This document shows, piece after piece, positions 6,485-13,729 of a stretch of 13,729 bases of DNA. The position numbers were made by a program, and so were the translations under genes. Source of the stretch: JAYGED01 sp046582565 (GTDB lineage: Bacteria; Pseudomonadota; Alphaproteobacteria; JAAXGF01); assembly GCA_046582565.1 (NCBI GenBank), contig JAYGED010000084.1:1-13729 (forward strand), written 5' to 3'. A model generated the notes under the pieces. It ran no database searches. It saw only the letters and a list, made by a program, of their open reading frames with translations, and was not told the DNA's origin. Each line of letters begins with the position of its first letter. Within the stretch, counting starts at the first letter, position 1.

Positions 6485-7509
6485 CTACGCGCCACCAAGC
6501 TCTTTTCGCAACAATGCCACCCCGGCCCCCAGGGCTTTGAGTTTTCCCGCCGCCACATGACGCGGCAGGGGCGCCATTCCGCAATTGGTGCATGCAATGA
6601 TCCGCTCCGGATCGACAAATTCCAGGGCGGCGCGAAGCGTGGAGGCGGCTTTTTCCGGTGTTTCGATGTCATGGCTGGCGACATTGATGGCCCCGACCAA
6701 CACTTCCTTGTCCTTCAGCAAGCCGAGCACTGAGAAGGGGACTCTCGAATCGGCGCATTCCAGCGAGACCTGATCGATACGGCTTTCATTGAGGGCTGGG
6801 AAGAATTCTTCATACTGACGCCATTCCTCGCCGAGACCCTCTTTCCAGTCGATGTTGGCCTTAATGCCGTACCCTTAACAAATATGCACAGCCGTCTTGC
6901 AGCTCAGCCCCTCGATGGCTCGGTGCAAGGCATCCACGCCCCAGATGGGAACCTGATCCATGAAGGCATTGAAGGCCGGTTCATCGAACAGAATGACGTC
7001 AACGCCCAACGCTTCAAGCTCCCTAGCCTCTTCGTTCAAAAGTGCTGCAAAGGCCATGGCCATTTCCGGCCGGCTGCCATAATGGGCGTCGGCGATGGTA
7101 TCGCAAATGGTCATCGGGCCGGGCAGGGTAAATTTGAATTGGTTTGTGACATGTTCGCGACAAAATTTCGCGCCCTCTCCATGCACGGATTTTTTACGCT
7201 TAACCGCCGATGTCACTGTCGGCACCTGGGCGTCATACCGGTTATCGCGAATGCCCATGGTGGTCATGCGCTGCCAGTCGATGCCGTCAATATCTTCCAA
7301 AAATCCATGTACGAAATGTTTGCGTAATTGCTCGCCGTCACTGACGATATCAATCCCCGCATCTTCCTGGCGTTTAATCCAGGCCAAGGCCGCATCCTGC
7401 TGGCCCGCAATCAGATCTTCCCCTTCCAGGCGCAGGGAGCCCACAGCGTCTCCGGTTCCGCCAACCAAGCAGGTTTAGGCAAACTGCCCGCTACTGTCGT
7501 TGTGATCAT
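6485..7509 (-). pseudogene. Broken cobalamin-independent methionine synthase-like gene (core-MetE / COG0620)
   Basis: The ATG at 7507-7509, preceded by AAGGA, starts MITTTVAGSLPKPAWLAEPE, typical of short (about 340-residue) MetE-like methyltransferases. The frame breaks between 7432 and 7433: CCC TG|CGC should read P-W-R, so one base is missing. The frame then runs on (RLEGEDLIAGQQDAALAWI, SDGEQLRKHFVHGF, FTLPGPMT, VILFDEPAF, AVHIC) to a TAA at 6875-6877, where a tyrosine (HICYGYGIKANIDWK) is expected. Beyond it the same frame stays open to the natural stop at 6485 (ECADSRVPFSVLGLLKDKEV, ACTNCGMAPLPRHVAAGKL). Zinc ligands are encoded (His 6884-6886, Cys 6878-6880, Cys 6581-6583) but split by the stop. 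Repaired, it would be 341 residues. It is convergent with the cyclase gene. Confidence 0.88.
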
Positions 7510-7609
7510 CGCATTTCCTTTTGAATGACGTTTCCCAGACCATCGTCACGTCTATCAAGATCATACCTAAGATACGCCGCTGTTGGAATGGCCCGCCCTG
7601 CAACGCAGC

Positions 7610-10600
7610 CTAGTTGCCGACGCCCTGGATGAGCCCTTCGAGCAGGTTCTCGAAGAGTTTTTTCGGGGCCGGTTCGGGGGTTGGGGTTTCTTCTACCGGT
7701 ACCGGGTTCGGCTCCAGGGCCGGCTGCTCGGCGCCGCCGCCGGTGATTATGTTGAGCGCCCCGCCGAGGATGCCGGTGGCGGGGTCTTTGCCGGTGATGG
7801 CGGGGATCAGTGTTTTAACGCCGACGATAATAATCTTCGCCGCGATATATTCACGCAGGGCGCGGTCGCGAATTTCGCGCTCGGGATTGTCGATCGGACC
7901 CATCAGCAGGAGGCTCACCGGCGGCGCCTTTGGATGGCCGGTGAGGCGGAATTCGCTGTTCATGGCGAGTTGCCAGCGCGGTAAATCCATGGACAGGGAG
8001 GCGCTGCCTTCGCCGCCTTCAAGCACGGCGCGCAGATCGTCGCTACGCAGGACGCCGCCGTTCACGATAAAGCTGCCGTCGAGACTTTTAATGGCAGTCG
8101 AGCCGCCGCTCAGCGCATTGGCGATCAGGGCGGCCACGTCGATTTCACTGTCGATGTTGGCGAGGCGTGTATTGAGTTGGCCGAGGGAGATGCCTTCGAT
8201 CGAGCCGTCTCGGGCGGCCATGGTGGCGGTCCCATTGAGCGCCGAGATCAAGTCAAATTCGCTGTAGCCCCGGCTTTCGAACTGACCGCTCAAATCAAGC
8301 AGGCCGGAGACCGCATCGATCTCCGCCGCGTCGCGCAGAAAGGCCCGCATATCGGCGCCTTGCAGGGTGAAGGTGCTGCTCAGGGTCGGCGGAATGGTGG
8401 CGGCAAGGCGGGCTTGTACTGTCGCCGGCGCGCCGTAGAGCCTGCCGCTGAATTCTTCCACCTCGAGCACGCCGTTGGCCTGTTTGACGCGCAGGGTGAC
8501 ATCCTCGAAACGGTATTTGCGGAAAATCAGCGCCTGGGAGGCAATCCGCATCTTGAGGTCGAAGGATTTTAGGCTGCTAAGATCCAGGGGCTCGCGCGAC
8601 CAGCGCTCCGCGCCTACGCCGCTACCGTTGCTGCCGTCGCCGCCGCTTTTGGCGAGGGCGGCGAGAAACATGTCGGCGTGGAATTCGCCGGTGGTCAAAT
8701 CGGCGTCAAATTGGGGACGATCCCCGTCGAAGCGCGCCGTGACGGCGCCGGCAATCTGTGACGGGCCGAGCAGGGCGTCGATGCCGTCGATAAGCGCCTG
8801 ATCGCCATCGCCCGTGATGCTGGCTCGAAGCCTCACTTCGCCGAGTTCGCGCTCAGTGAAGCGCAGGCCATCGGCCAGGCTCTCGGCAAGTGTCACGAAG
8901 TCAGGGTGGCTGACCTCCAGGTTGAGGTCATAGCCCGGGCTCGCGATCAAATTGTTGAGATTGCCGTCCAGGCGGATATCGGCGCCCAGGGTCGCCAGGG
9001 TCAAATTCACCGTTGTCGCCGCACTATCGCCCTTGACCTTGCCCTTGAGGGAGAAGGGCCCGTTCGCCTTCGCCGAGATCTCGGTGCCGAAGTCTGCGGC
9101 AAAGCCGCTCAGATTATCGCCATCGAGGGCGATCTCGGCATCGATCATGGGCACCCCCATGAGATCGGTCAGGGTGCCGGAAATTTGTGCGACGCCGCTG
9201 GGCATGGTGATCCGGCTGTCCAGGGTGACGCCCGCCAGGTCGCCCGCCACCCGGCCCTCGGCGCTCAAGGCGCCGAGATCAAACGCGGGCGGTTTGATTT
9301 CGGCGAATTGGAGGAGACGGGCGAGGTCCCTGGTCTCCAGATCATAGGTGATGTCGAAACCGGGTTCAGCCGAGTCGATGACCCCGGCAATCGTCCCGTT
9401 GGACCCGGCCACATCGCCGACCATCAGGCTGCGCAGAGTAAGCGCCCCGCCGCGCACCCCGGCATCGAGCGAAATGCCTGATAGGGCCGTCGTTTTAAAG
9501 ATTACGGAACCGATCCTCGCCTTGATCTCGGCGTCGAAGGCGCCGAGGACGGCGAATGGATTGCTGCCTGTTTGTTCGGCGGCGTCATCCTCTTCGGTTT
9601 TTCCAGCCTCGCCGTCCGGCCCGAGCAAATAAGCGTCGAGATTGATCTTGTCGATGGTAACGATGGCGTTGAACGCCGGCCGCGCGCCGAGACCCACATT
9701 GACGCCGCCGCTGAGGCGCGACAGATCAAGGCGCAGATCGATTGCCGAAATCTTCGCCAGAGTGGGCGACACCTCCAGCTTGGTCGACAGGCTGAACTTG
9801 CGCAGACGGTCGGCGGGAACATCGGGATAGGTAACATTGAGCCAATCGAGCACGGCGCGCAGGTTGTCGGATGATGCCTCAATCTGGCCGTTGAAACTCG
9901 GCTTTCCCGCGTGGCTTTCGAGCAGCCCGAAAACCGTGATATCGGAGCCGCCGGGCAGCAGGGCGGATGCCTGCTGCAAGGTCAGCGCGCCCCGATCGAG
10001 TGCTGCAACGAACTGGGCTTGACGCACCACAGCCTGATTGTAGACCAGGGCGTTTATGCGGAGATCAAGCGTCGCGTAGATCCCGCCGGGAAGCGAGAAC
10101 GCGACGGCTGCTACCTCAGGGGCCGGTGTCGCGTCGCTGTCGGCAGCTTTCGCTATCAGGGCATCGAGATCGACGCGGTTGATGGCGATTGCCACATCGA
10201 CCTGGGGCTGTTGGCCCAGGGTCGCGCTCACCGCGCCGCTGCCCTTCATGCCGCCGAAATCGAACCGGATGTCGTTGATCCCCGCCGCAGATATGGTCGT
10301 CGCGAGGGCGGCGGTTGCTGAGAGCGGCTGGTCGAGCAGGGGGTCGGCCGGCGCACCGCCAAGCGCGCCCAGGATGCGGGCGAGGGAGGCGCTCTCGAAT
10401 TTCAGCTTGCCGGAAAGCTTGGCGTCGGCGGCAGCGTTTGAGGCCGAGCCGGTGAAGGAGATGGTGGCGTCGGCCGAGGCCAGCTTGACCATGGCCCGCA
10501 AGGGCAGGGGGCGTTTATCAAGCCGGCCGACGTCGATGTCGAAGCTGAGCGGCAAGGCTTTCTCGCCGCCTAAGGGGGCTTTAACTCGGCCGCTGGCGCG

Positions 10601-11140
10601 GAAGGGCCCGTTGATCGAGTCCATGGCCGCTTCCATATGGAGAGCCTCAAATCGCTTGATCAGGCCCTGGGCGCTGTCGCGATAAATCAGGGTGGCGTTT
10701 TCGATGGTCAGGCTGTCGATGCGCACGGACACATCGCCTGAGTCTTCCGCGTCACTCGCGCCGTCAACAGACGGTGCGAGCAGCCAATTGCCGCTGCCGT
10801 CGGCGAGAGTTTCAAGCTCGATCACCGGATCGACAATGGTCAGGCTGTCGATTTCGATGGCACCGCGTATCAGTGGCGCGAGGGCTATGCTGGCTTCGAC
10901 CGTGGCGATGCGCAGCATGTCAGGCGCCGCGGCGCCCGCAACATTGGCGACCCGCACACCGCCGATCTTGATCGTCGGTATGGGCAGAATGGCTAGATCG
11001 ATGGCGCCATCGATGACCAGATCACGCCCGGTCTTCTCCTTGATCAGAGCGCTGATGTTGCTCTTGTAATTATTGAGATCGAAGATAGCGGGCCCGAACA
11101 GTACGGCGGCGACAAGCAGCACCAGCAGCACGGTAGCCAC
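7610..11140 (-). CDS. AsmA family protein (large inner-membrane-anchored envelope protein)
   Basis: AsmA-family proteins span the envelope and are linked to outer-membrane assembly and lipid transport. From the GTG at 11140 the protein has 1176 residues. It opens with a single hydrophobic anchor (ATVLLVLLVAAVLFGPAIFD) followed by the AsmA hallmark FDLNNYKSNISALIKEKTGRDLVIDGAIDLAILP. A long, repetitive beta-rich body follows. The C-terminal AsmA_2-type region (about 950-1100) includes FDLISALNGTATMAARDGSIEGI and LDGSFIVNGGVLRSDDL, and PRWQLAMNSEFRLTGHPKAP precedes MGPIDNPEREIRD. A Pro-rich tail (PVPVEETPTPEPAPKK) ends in a short amphipathic helix. A GGGGAG ribosome site (11167-11172) is 8 bases before an in-frame ATA at 11156-11158 but 26 bases before the GTG, so translation may start at ATA, giving the more typical I/M-KTFLYVATV start. 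Confidence 0.93.
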   Translation of the reverse strand: MATVLLVLLVAAVLFGPAIFDLNNYKSNISALIKEKTGRDLVIDGAIDLAILPIPTIKIGGVRVANVAGAAAPDMLRIATVEASIALAPLIRGAIEIDSLTIVDPVIELETLADGSGNWLLAPSVDGASDAEDSGDVSVRIDSLTIENATLIYRDSAQGLIKRFEALHMEAAMDSINGPFRASGRVKAPLGGEKALPLSFDIDVGRLDKRPLPLRAMVKLASADATISFTGSASNAAADAKLSGKLKFESASLARILGALGGAPADPLLDQPLSATAALATTISAAGINDIRFDFGGMKGSGAVSATLGQQPQVDVAIAINRVDLDALIAKAADSDATPAPEVAAVAFSLPGGIYATLDLRINALVYNQAVVRQAQFVAALDRGALTLQQASALLPGGSDITVFGLLESHAGKPSFNGQIEASSDNLRAVLDWLNVTYPDVPADRLRKFSLSTKLEVSPTLAKISAIDLRLDLSRLSGGVNVGLGARPAFNAIVTIDKINLDAYLLGPDGEAGKTEEDDAAEQTGSNPFAVLGAFDAEIKARIGSVIFKTTALSGISLDAGVRGGALTLRSLMVGDVAGSNGTIAGVIDSAEPGFDITYDLETRDLARLLQFAEIKPPAFDLGALSAEGRVAGDLAGVTLDSRITMPSGVAQISGTLTDLMGVPMIDAEIALDGDNLSGFAADFGTEISAKANGPFSLKGKVKGDSAATTVNLTLATLGADIRLDGNLNNLIASPGYDLNLEVSHPDFVTLAESLADGLRFTERELGEVRLRASITGDGDQALIDGIDALLGPSQIAGAVTARFDGDRPQFDADLTTGEFHADMFLAALAKSGGDGSNGSGVGAERWSREPLDLSSLKSFDLKMRIASQALIFRKYRFEDVTLRVKQANGVLEVEEFSGRLYGAPATVQARLAATIPPTLSSTFTLQGADMRAFLRDAAEIDAVSGLLDLSGQFESRGYSEFDLISALNGTATMAARDGSIEGISLGQLNTRLANIDSEIDVAALIANALSGGSTAIKSLDGSFIVNGGVLRSDDLRAVLEGGEGSASLSMDLPRWQLAMNSEFRLTGHPKAPPVSLLLMGPIDNPEREIRDRALREYIAAKIIIVGVKTLIPAITGKDPATGILGGALNIITGGGAEQPALEPNPVPVEETPTPEPAPKKLFENLLEGLIQGVGN

Positions 11141-11230
11141 ATAAAGGAAAGTCTTTATGGCCGGTTCTCCCCAGAAAAATTAGATGAAAATAATCGTTTC
11201 AGTTTGCGCGTGCGCAGGATTACGCTAAGC

Positions 11231-11258
11231 TTACCTTACGTCCGCTAGGCAGTATAAT
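11231..11258 (+). promoter_or_regulatory. Putative promoter of the DUF4169 gene
   Basis: TATAAT at 11253-11258 is a perfect -10 box on the plus strand. TTACCT at 11231-11236, 16 bases upstream, is a weak -35 box. The predicted start near 11265 leaves a leader of about 23 bases to the ATG at 11288. A small palindrome, TGCGC-GT-GCGCA (11205-11216), lies upstream in the gap shared with the AsmA gene and might be an operator; that is speculation. Confidence 0.5.
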
Positions 11259-11287
11259 GCGGATCGTCGGAGATGAGGTAGGGGTTC

Positions 11288-11479
11288 ATGGGAGATATCG
11301 TCAATCTCAATCAATTCAGGAAGCGCCGTGAGCGCGAACTGAAAGAAGAGCGCGCCGAGGGCAACCGACAAAAGTCGGGCCAAAAGAAGTCCGACCACAA
11401 GGCCCTGAGCCACGACATCGATCAACGCCGCCGCGAGCTCGACGGCAAACGCCTAGATCGAGGCCCCAGCGAAGACTAA
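11288..11479 (+). CDS. DUF4169 family small basic protein
   Basis: This 63-residue, highly charged protein has the layout of DUF4169: a conserved start MGDIVNLNQFRKRRERELKEERA, then an Arg/Lys/Glu-rich, probably alpha-helical body with HDIDQRRRELDGKRLDRG at the end. Its function is not known to me. AGGGG lies about 5 bases before the ATG, with an upstream TATAAT. To my knowledge the family is often encoded close to fumC and RHH genes in alphaproteobacteria; here it is about 5.4 kb beyond the RHH gene, separated by the cyclase, the MetE-like pseudogene and asmA. Its N-terminal GDIVNLNQFRK is nearly the same as the SspB C-terminal GDVVTLDQFRK (see findings). Confidence 0.88.
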   Translation: MGDIVNLNQFRKRRERELKEERAEGNRQKSGQKKSDHKALSHDIDQRRRELDGKRLDRGPSED

Positions 11480-11637
11480 ATCCTGCAGGTCAAACTGCTG
11501 GCCGAGTAGCATAACATCGTTGATTTATTAGAGAAAAATCAAACCCATGTAGATTTATTGGGTAAGGACCTCGTGGCGATTCACCCCCGAAACGGACATG
11601 ATGCGCTAAGCGGTTAATGAACCTCATTTCGTGCGGC

Positions 11638-12030
11638 CTACTCCTCAAAGCGGCCCGTGGCGTCACGATCGCGCTCGTATCGTTTCGTGAGCGGAAACGG
11701 CGGCAACCAGGACTCGCGACGGACGATCCAGCTTTCGTAAGTTGGCTTCAGTTGGTCAGGGGCATCCAGGGATCCTAGGTTCACTTCGATTTCGTCTGCG
11801 CTGCGTGCGAAAATGGACGAGCCGCAGCGGGGACAGAAAAACCGCCCGACGTAGTCGCGTGTTTCTCCATCGATCGTCACCGCATCCTGAGGGAACACCG
11901 CGGAAGCGTGAAAAAGAGCCCCATGATGCTTGCGGCAGTCGAGACAGTGACAAAGGCCGACCCGGTATGGGAGTCCCGTCGCCACAATTCGGACGTTGCC
12001 GCACGAGCAACCGCCCGTGAATCGGTCCAT
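11638..12030 (-). CDS. GFA (CENP-V/Gfa) family zinc-binding protein
   Basis: The 130-residue protein has the GFA fold of glutathione-dependent formaldehyde-activating enzyme relatives. The cysteine sets are C8-S-C10-G near the start, then C27-H-C29-L-D-C32-R-K, then F-C66-P-R-C69-G-S, which hold one structural and one catalytic-type zinc. Typical segments GALFHASAVFPQDAV and IEVNLGSLD are present. Length is normal (about 115-150). Most members with this domain have no proven activity and formaldehyde activation itself is doubtful, so only the fold is called. It is transcribed divergently from the P450 gene, with 198 bp between them. Confidence 0.92.
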   Translation of the reverse strand: MDRFTGGCSCGNVRIVATGLPYRVGLCHCLDCRKHHGALFHASAVFPQDAVTIDGETRDYVGRFFCPRCGSSIFARSADEIEVNLGSLDAPDQLKPTYESWIVRRESWLPPFPLTKRYERDRDATGRFEE

Positions 12031-12156
12031 GCTGCGTCTCCTCTAAAATCAAGCGGTCGAAAGGTCTACAACGAACCCCATCGGGCGTCCATGAAAGATG
12101 CGCCGGTCTTTGCGGAAGGCCCATCAAACCGAAAGAGTATCTGTGCTGTAGTGCGG

Positions 12157-12185
12157 TTGACTAGGTGTTTCGAGGTAAACATAAT
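12157..12185 (+). promoter_or_regulatory. Sigma-70-type promoter for the P450 gene
   Basis: TTGACT (12157-12162) and CATAAT (12180-12185) are separated by exactly 17 bases; each differs by one base from the consensus. The predicted start is near 12192, leaving a leader of about 37 bases to the ATG at 12229. This is the best promoter match I found in the window. Confidence 0.72.
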
Positions 12186-12228
12186 TCGGACCACATTAAT
12201 TGATCCAGACATCAGCGAATAGGCAGCA

Positions 12229-13464
12229 ATGACCGAGAGCCTCGACGACATCCTCCTCTCAGATCCGACGTTCTGGAAACGGCCGGACAAGTACGACATC
12301 CTGGCGCGTTTTCGCCGGGAGCGCCCGATTTCACGGCAAACGCTGCCCGGTGGCGATGAGGCCTACTGGTCGTTGACGCGGCACAAGGAAACGCGCGAAA
12401 TCACCAAGAACGATAAGCTGTTCGTGTCGCGATTCGGTACTGGCATGGCCTCTTCGCTCGAAAGCCCGGAGCTGGCCTATGAGATCGCCGGCATGGTGAA
12501 CCGGGATGCTCCCATTCATCCGCGACTCAGACGCATCGTGGCCAAGGTCTTCACGCCGCGCCTCTTGAAGGGGATGGACGGCGACATAGCCGCTTCGGCC
12601 CGAGCCGTGGTCGGCGCGATCAGTGAGCGCGGCGAGTGCGACTTCGCCGCCGATGTCGCGAACCAAATGCCCCTGAAGGTGATCTGCGACATGCTCGCCG
12701 TCCCCGAGGGCGACGATCGGGCTGAGTTGTCCCGCCTCAGTACCCAGGCCCAGGGCTACGGCGACGAGAACATGGGCGACCGGGACGATTCACTCGATGC
12801 CTTCTTTGCGCTGAACGACTATGGCGAAAAGCTGAGCCGCGAACGCCGCAAGGCGCCCGGAGACGACCTGCTCTCAATGTTGGTAGCGGCCGAAGTCGAC
12901 GGGGAGAAGCTCACCGACCGCGATGTGGGTATCTACTTCCAGCTTCTCATCACCGCCGGTTTCGAGACCACCGCGAGCTCGGTCGCCCACGGCCTGAGCT
13001 TTCTCGCTCAGCACCCGGACCAATGGCGCGCCTGGCGCGAAGACTACGAAGGGCTGGTCGGAACGGCGCTGGAGGAGATCATCCGCTATGCGACCCCTGT
13101 GGTGCACTTCGGCCGCAAGGTGGCACAGGATACGGAGATCCTCGGCCAGCCGATCGCCGAGGGCGAAACGGTCGTGTTTTGGTACGTCTCGGCCAACCGG
13201 GACGAGGCCGTGTTTGACGAGCCTGAGCGCTTCGACATCAGGCGCACGCCGAACGACCATGTGGGCTACGGCGGTGGTGGCGTACATCATTGCTTGGGCA
13301 TGCACCTCGCCCGGCGAGAGATGTATCACTTCTTCAAGGTGCTGTTCGAAACCCTGCCTGATCTGGAGATCGATCTCGACGGCATGCAACAGATCAACGC
13401 CCTCTTCATCAACGGCATGCGCCATCTGCCATGCCGCTATACACCGGTGAGGATGGACGCATGA
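12229..13464 (+). CDS. Cytochrome P450 monooxygenase
   Basis: A 411-residue soluble bacterial class I P450 that inserts one oxygen atom into a substrate using electrons from a ferredoxin and reductase, neither of which is encoded here. Motifs: RDAPIHPRLRRIVAKVFTPR in the C-helix region (heme propionate contacts), the I-helix AGFETT (243-248) with the acid-alcohol pair Glu246/Thr247, the K-helix E283-x-x-R286 (EEIIRYATPV), FDEPERFDI, and the heme loop GYGGGGVHHCLG with Cys355 as thiolate ligand (Tyr replaces the usual Phe). The overall pattern, with VHFGRKVAQDTEILGQPIAE, recalls P450s of the CYP124/125/142 steroid and terpenoid type, but I cannot assign a family. The next gene overlaps by 4 bp, so the two form an operon. 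Confidence 0.95.
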   Translation: MTESLDDILLSDPTFWKRPDKYDILARFRRERPISRQTLPGGDEAYWSLTRHKETREITKNDKLFVSRFGTGMASSLESPELAYEIAGMVNRDAPIHPRLRRIVAKVFTPRLLKGMDGDIAASARAVVGAISERGECDFAADVANQMPLKVICDMLAVPEGDDRAELSRLSTQAQGYGDENMGDRDDSLDAFFALNDYGEKLSRERRKAPGDDLLSMLVAAEVDGEKLTDRDVGIYFQLLITAGFETTASSVAHGLSFLAQHPDQWRAWREDYEGLVGTALEEIIRYATPVVHFGRKVAQDTEILGQPIAEGETVVFWYVSANRDEAVFDEPERFDIRRTPNDHVGYGGGGVHHCLGMHLARREMYHFFKVLFETLPDLEIDLDGMQQINALFINGMRHLPCRYTPVRMDA

Positions 13465-13729
13465 GTTTCGACGGCAAGACTATCGTGGTCACCGGGGCGA
13501 GCTCCGGGATCGCAGCGGCAACGGCGGCCCTGCTTGGCGAGCGCGGCGCGCGGGTGATCGGGCTCGACGTGAAGGGCGACGGCGCGGGGCTCGACGGCTT
13601 CCACAATTTTGACCTCACCGATCCGGCCTCCATCGAGGCGGCACTCGGCGCCATCGACGAACCCCTGCACGGCCTCGCCAATGTCGCGGGCGTGCCGGGC
13701 AGTTTCGACGGCGAGACGGTGATGCGGGT
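13461..13729 (+). CDS. Short-chain dehydrogenase/reductase, N-terminal part (runs off window)
   Basis: The frame starts with an ATG that overlaps the P450 TGA (ATGA), showing translational coupling, and is open to the window end (89 codons). It has the SDR Rossmann start TIVVTGASSGIAAATAALL, where T-G-A-S-S-G-I-A is the cofactor loop, the acidic strand end VIGLDVKG, which favours NAD(H), the FDLTDPASI segment, and LANVAGVPG in place of NNAG. The short D-L-T-D-P-A-S-I spacing and LHGLANVAG resemble coniferyl-alcohol dehydrogenase/3-alpha-hydroxysteroid dehydrogenase-like SDRs. The catalytic Tyr-x-x-x-Lys lies outside the window. It probably oxidises the alcohol made by the P450. Confidence 0.9.
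   Translation, partial: MSFDGKTIVVTGASSGIAAATAALLGERGARVIGLDVKGDGAGLDGFHNFDLTDPASIEAALGAIDEPLHGLANVAGVPGSFDGETVMR

Noticed and set aside
9502..9882. 126-codon minus-strand frame within asmA
   Set aside because: Alternative frame inside a well-supported long gene; Ser/Arg/Pro-rich composition is typical of a frame-shifted high-GC gene.
11483..11617. Coding-like stretch in the DUF4169 frame after its stop (leucine-rich, with one TAG at 11507-11509)
   Set aside because: The 35-codon segment HNIVDLLEKNQTHVDLLGKD looks protein-like and could be a gene remnant, but I recognise no family and it has no start or ribosome site.

Overview
The window looks like chromosomal DNA of an alphaproteobacterium, probably of the Rhodospirillales type. 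The evidence is a split (circularly permuted) tmRNA gene, an alphaproteobacterial SspB, a small ribbon-helix-helix protein behind fumC, a DUF4169 protein, and a GC content around 60% or more in most genes. The left edge cuts an IS630-type transposase and the right edge cuts a short-chain dehydrogenase.

Layout: (1) 1-425 holds a transposase tail and a gene-free stretch that ends in a strong rho-independent terminator. (2) 426-3176 is a small carbon-metabolism cluster: a DUF849/BKACE beta-keto acid cleavage enzyme (minus), a divergent HpcH/HpaI aldolase (plus), and a convergent 2-oxoglutarate/Fe(II) oxygenase (minus). The oxygenase frame appears to have lost its natural stop and runs 246 bp into the aldolase gene on the opposite strand. 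(3) 3319-5876 is a housekeeping block on the plus strand: ssrA (two-piece tmRNA), a 20-bp tandem repeat, sspB (the adaptor that carries ssrA-tagged proteins to ClpXP), fumC and an RHH protein. Source and adaptor of the degradation tag are therefore side by side. (4) 5939-7509 looks like an insert in that block: a lower-GC cyclase-family gene and a broken cobalamin-independent methionine synthase-like gene (one frameshift and one nonsense codon). (5) 7610-11479 contains a 1176-residue AsmA-family protein (minus) whose best-placed start codon is ATA, and a divergent DUF4169 gene. (6) 11638-13729 contains a GFA-family zinc protein (minus), then a cytochrome P450 with a near-consensus promoter, overlapping by 4 bp a short-chain dehydrogenase; the last two form an oxidative catabolic operon.

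The most interesting signals are the ssrA-repeat-sspB arrangement with an unusual 11-codon tag; the near identity between the ClpX-binding tail of SspB and the N-terminus of the DUF4169 protein, which suggests that DUF4169 proteins may dock on ClpX; and four apparent coding lesions (lost stop, frameshift, nonsense codon, lost ATG) that point to gene decay or to sequence errors. I found no CRISPR array, prophage or tRNA gene.
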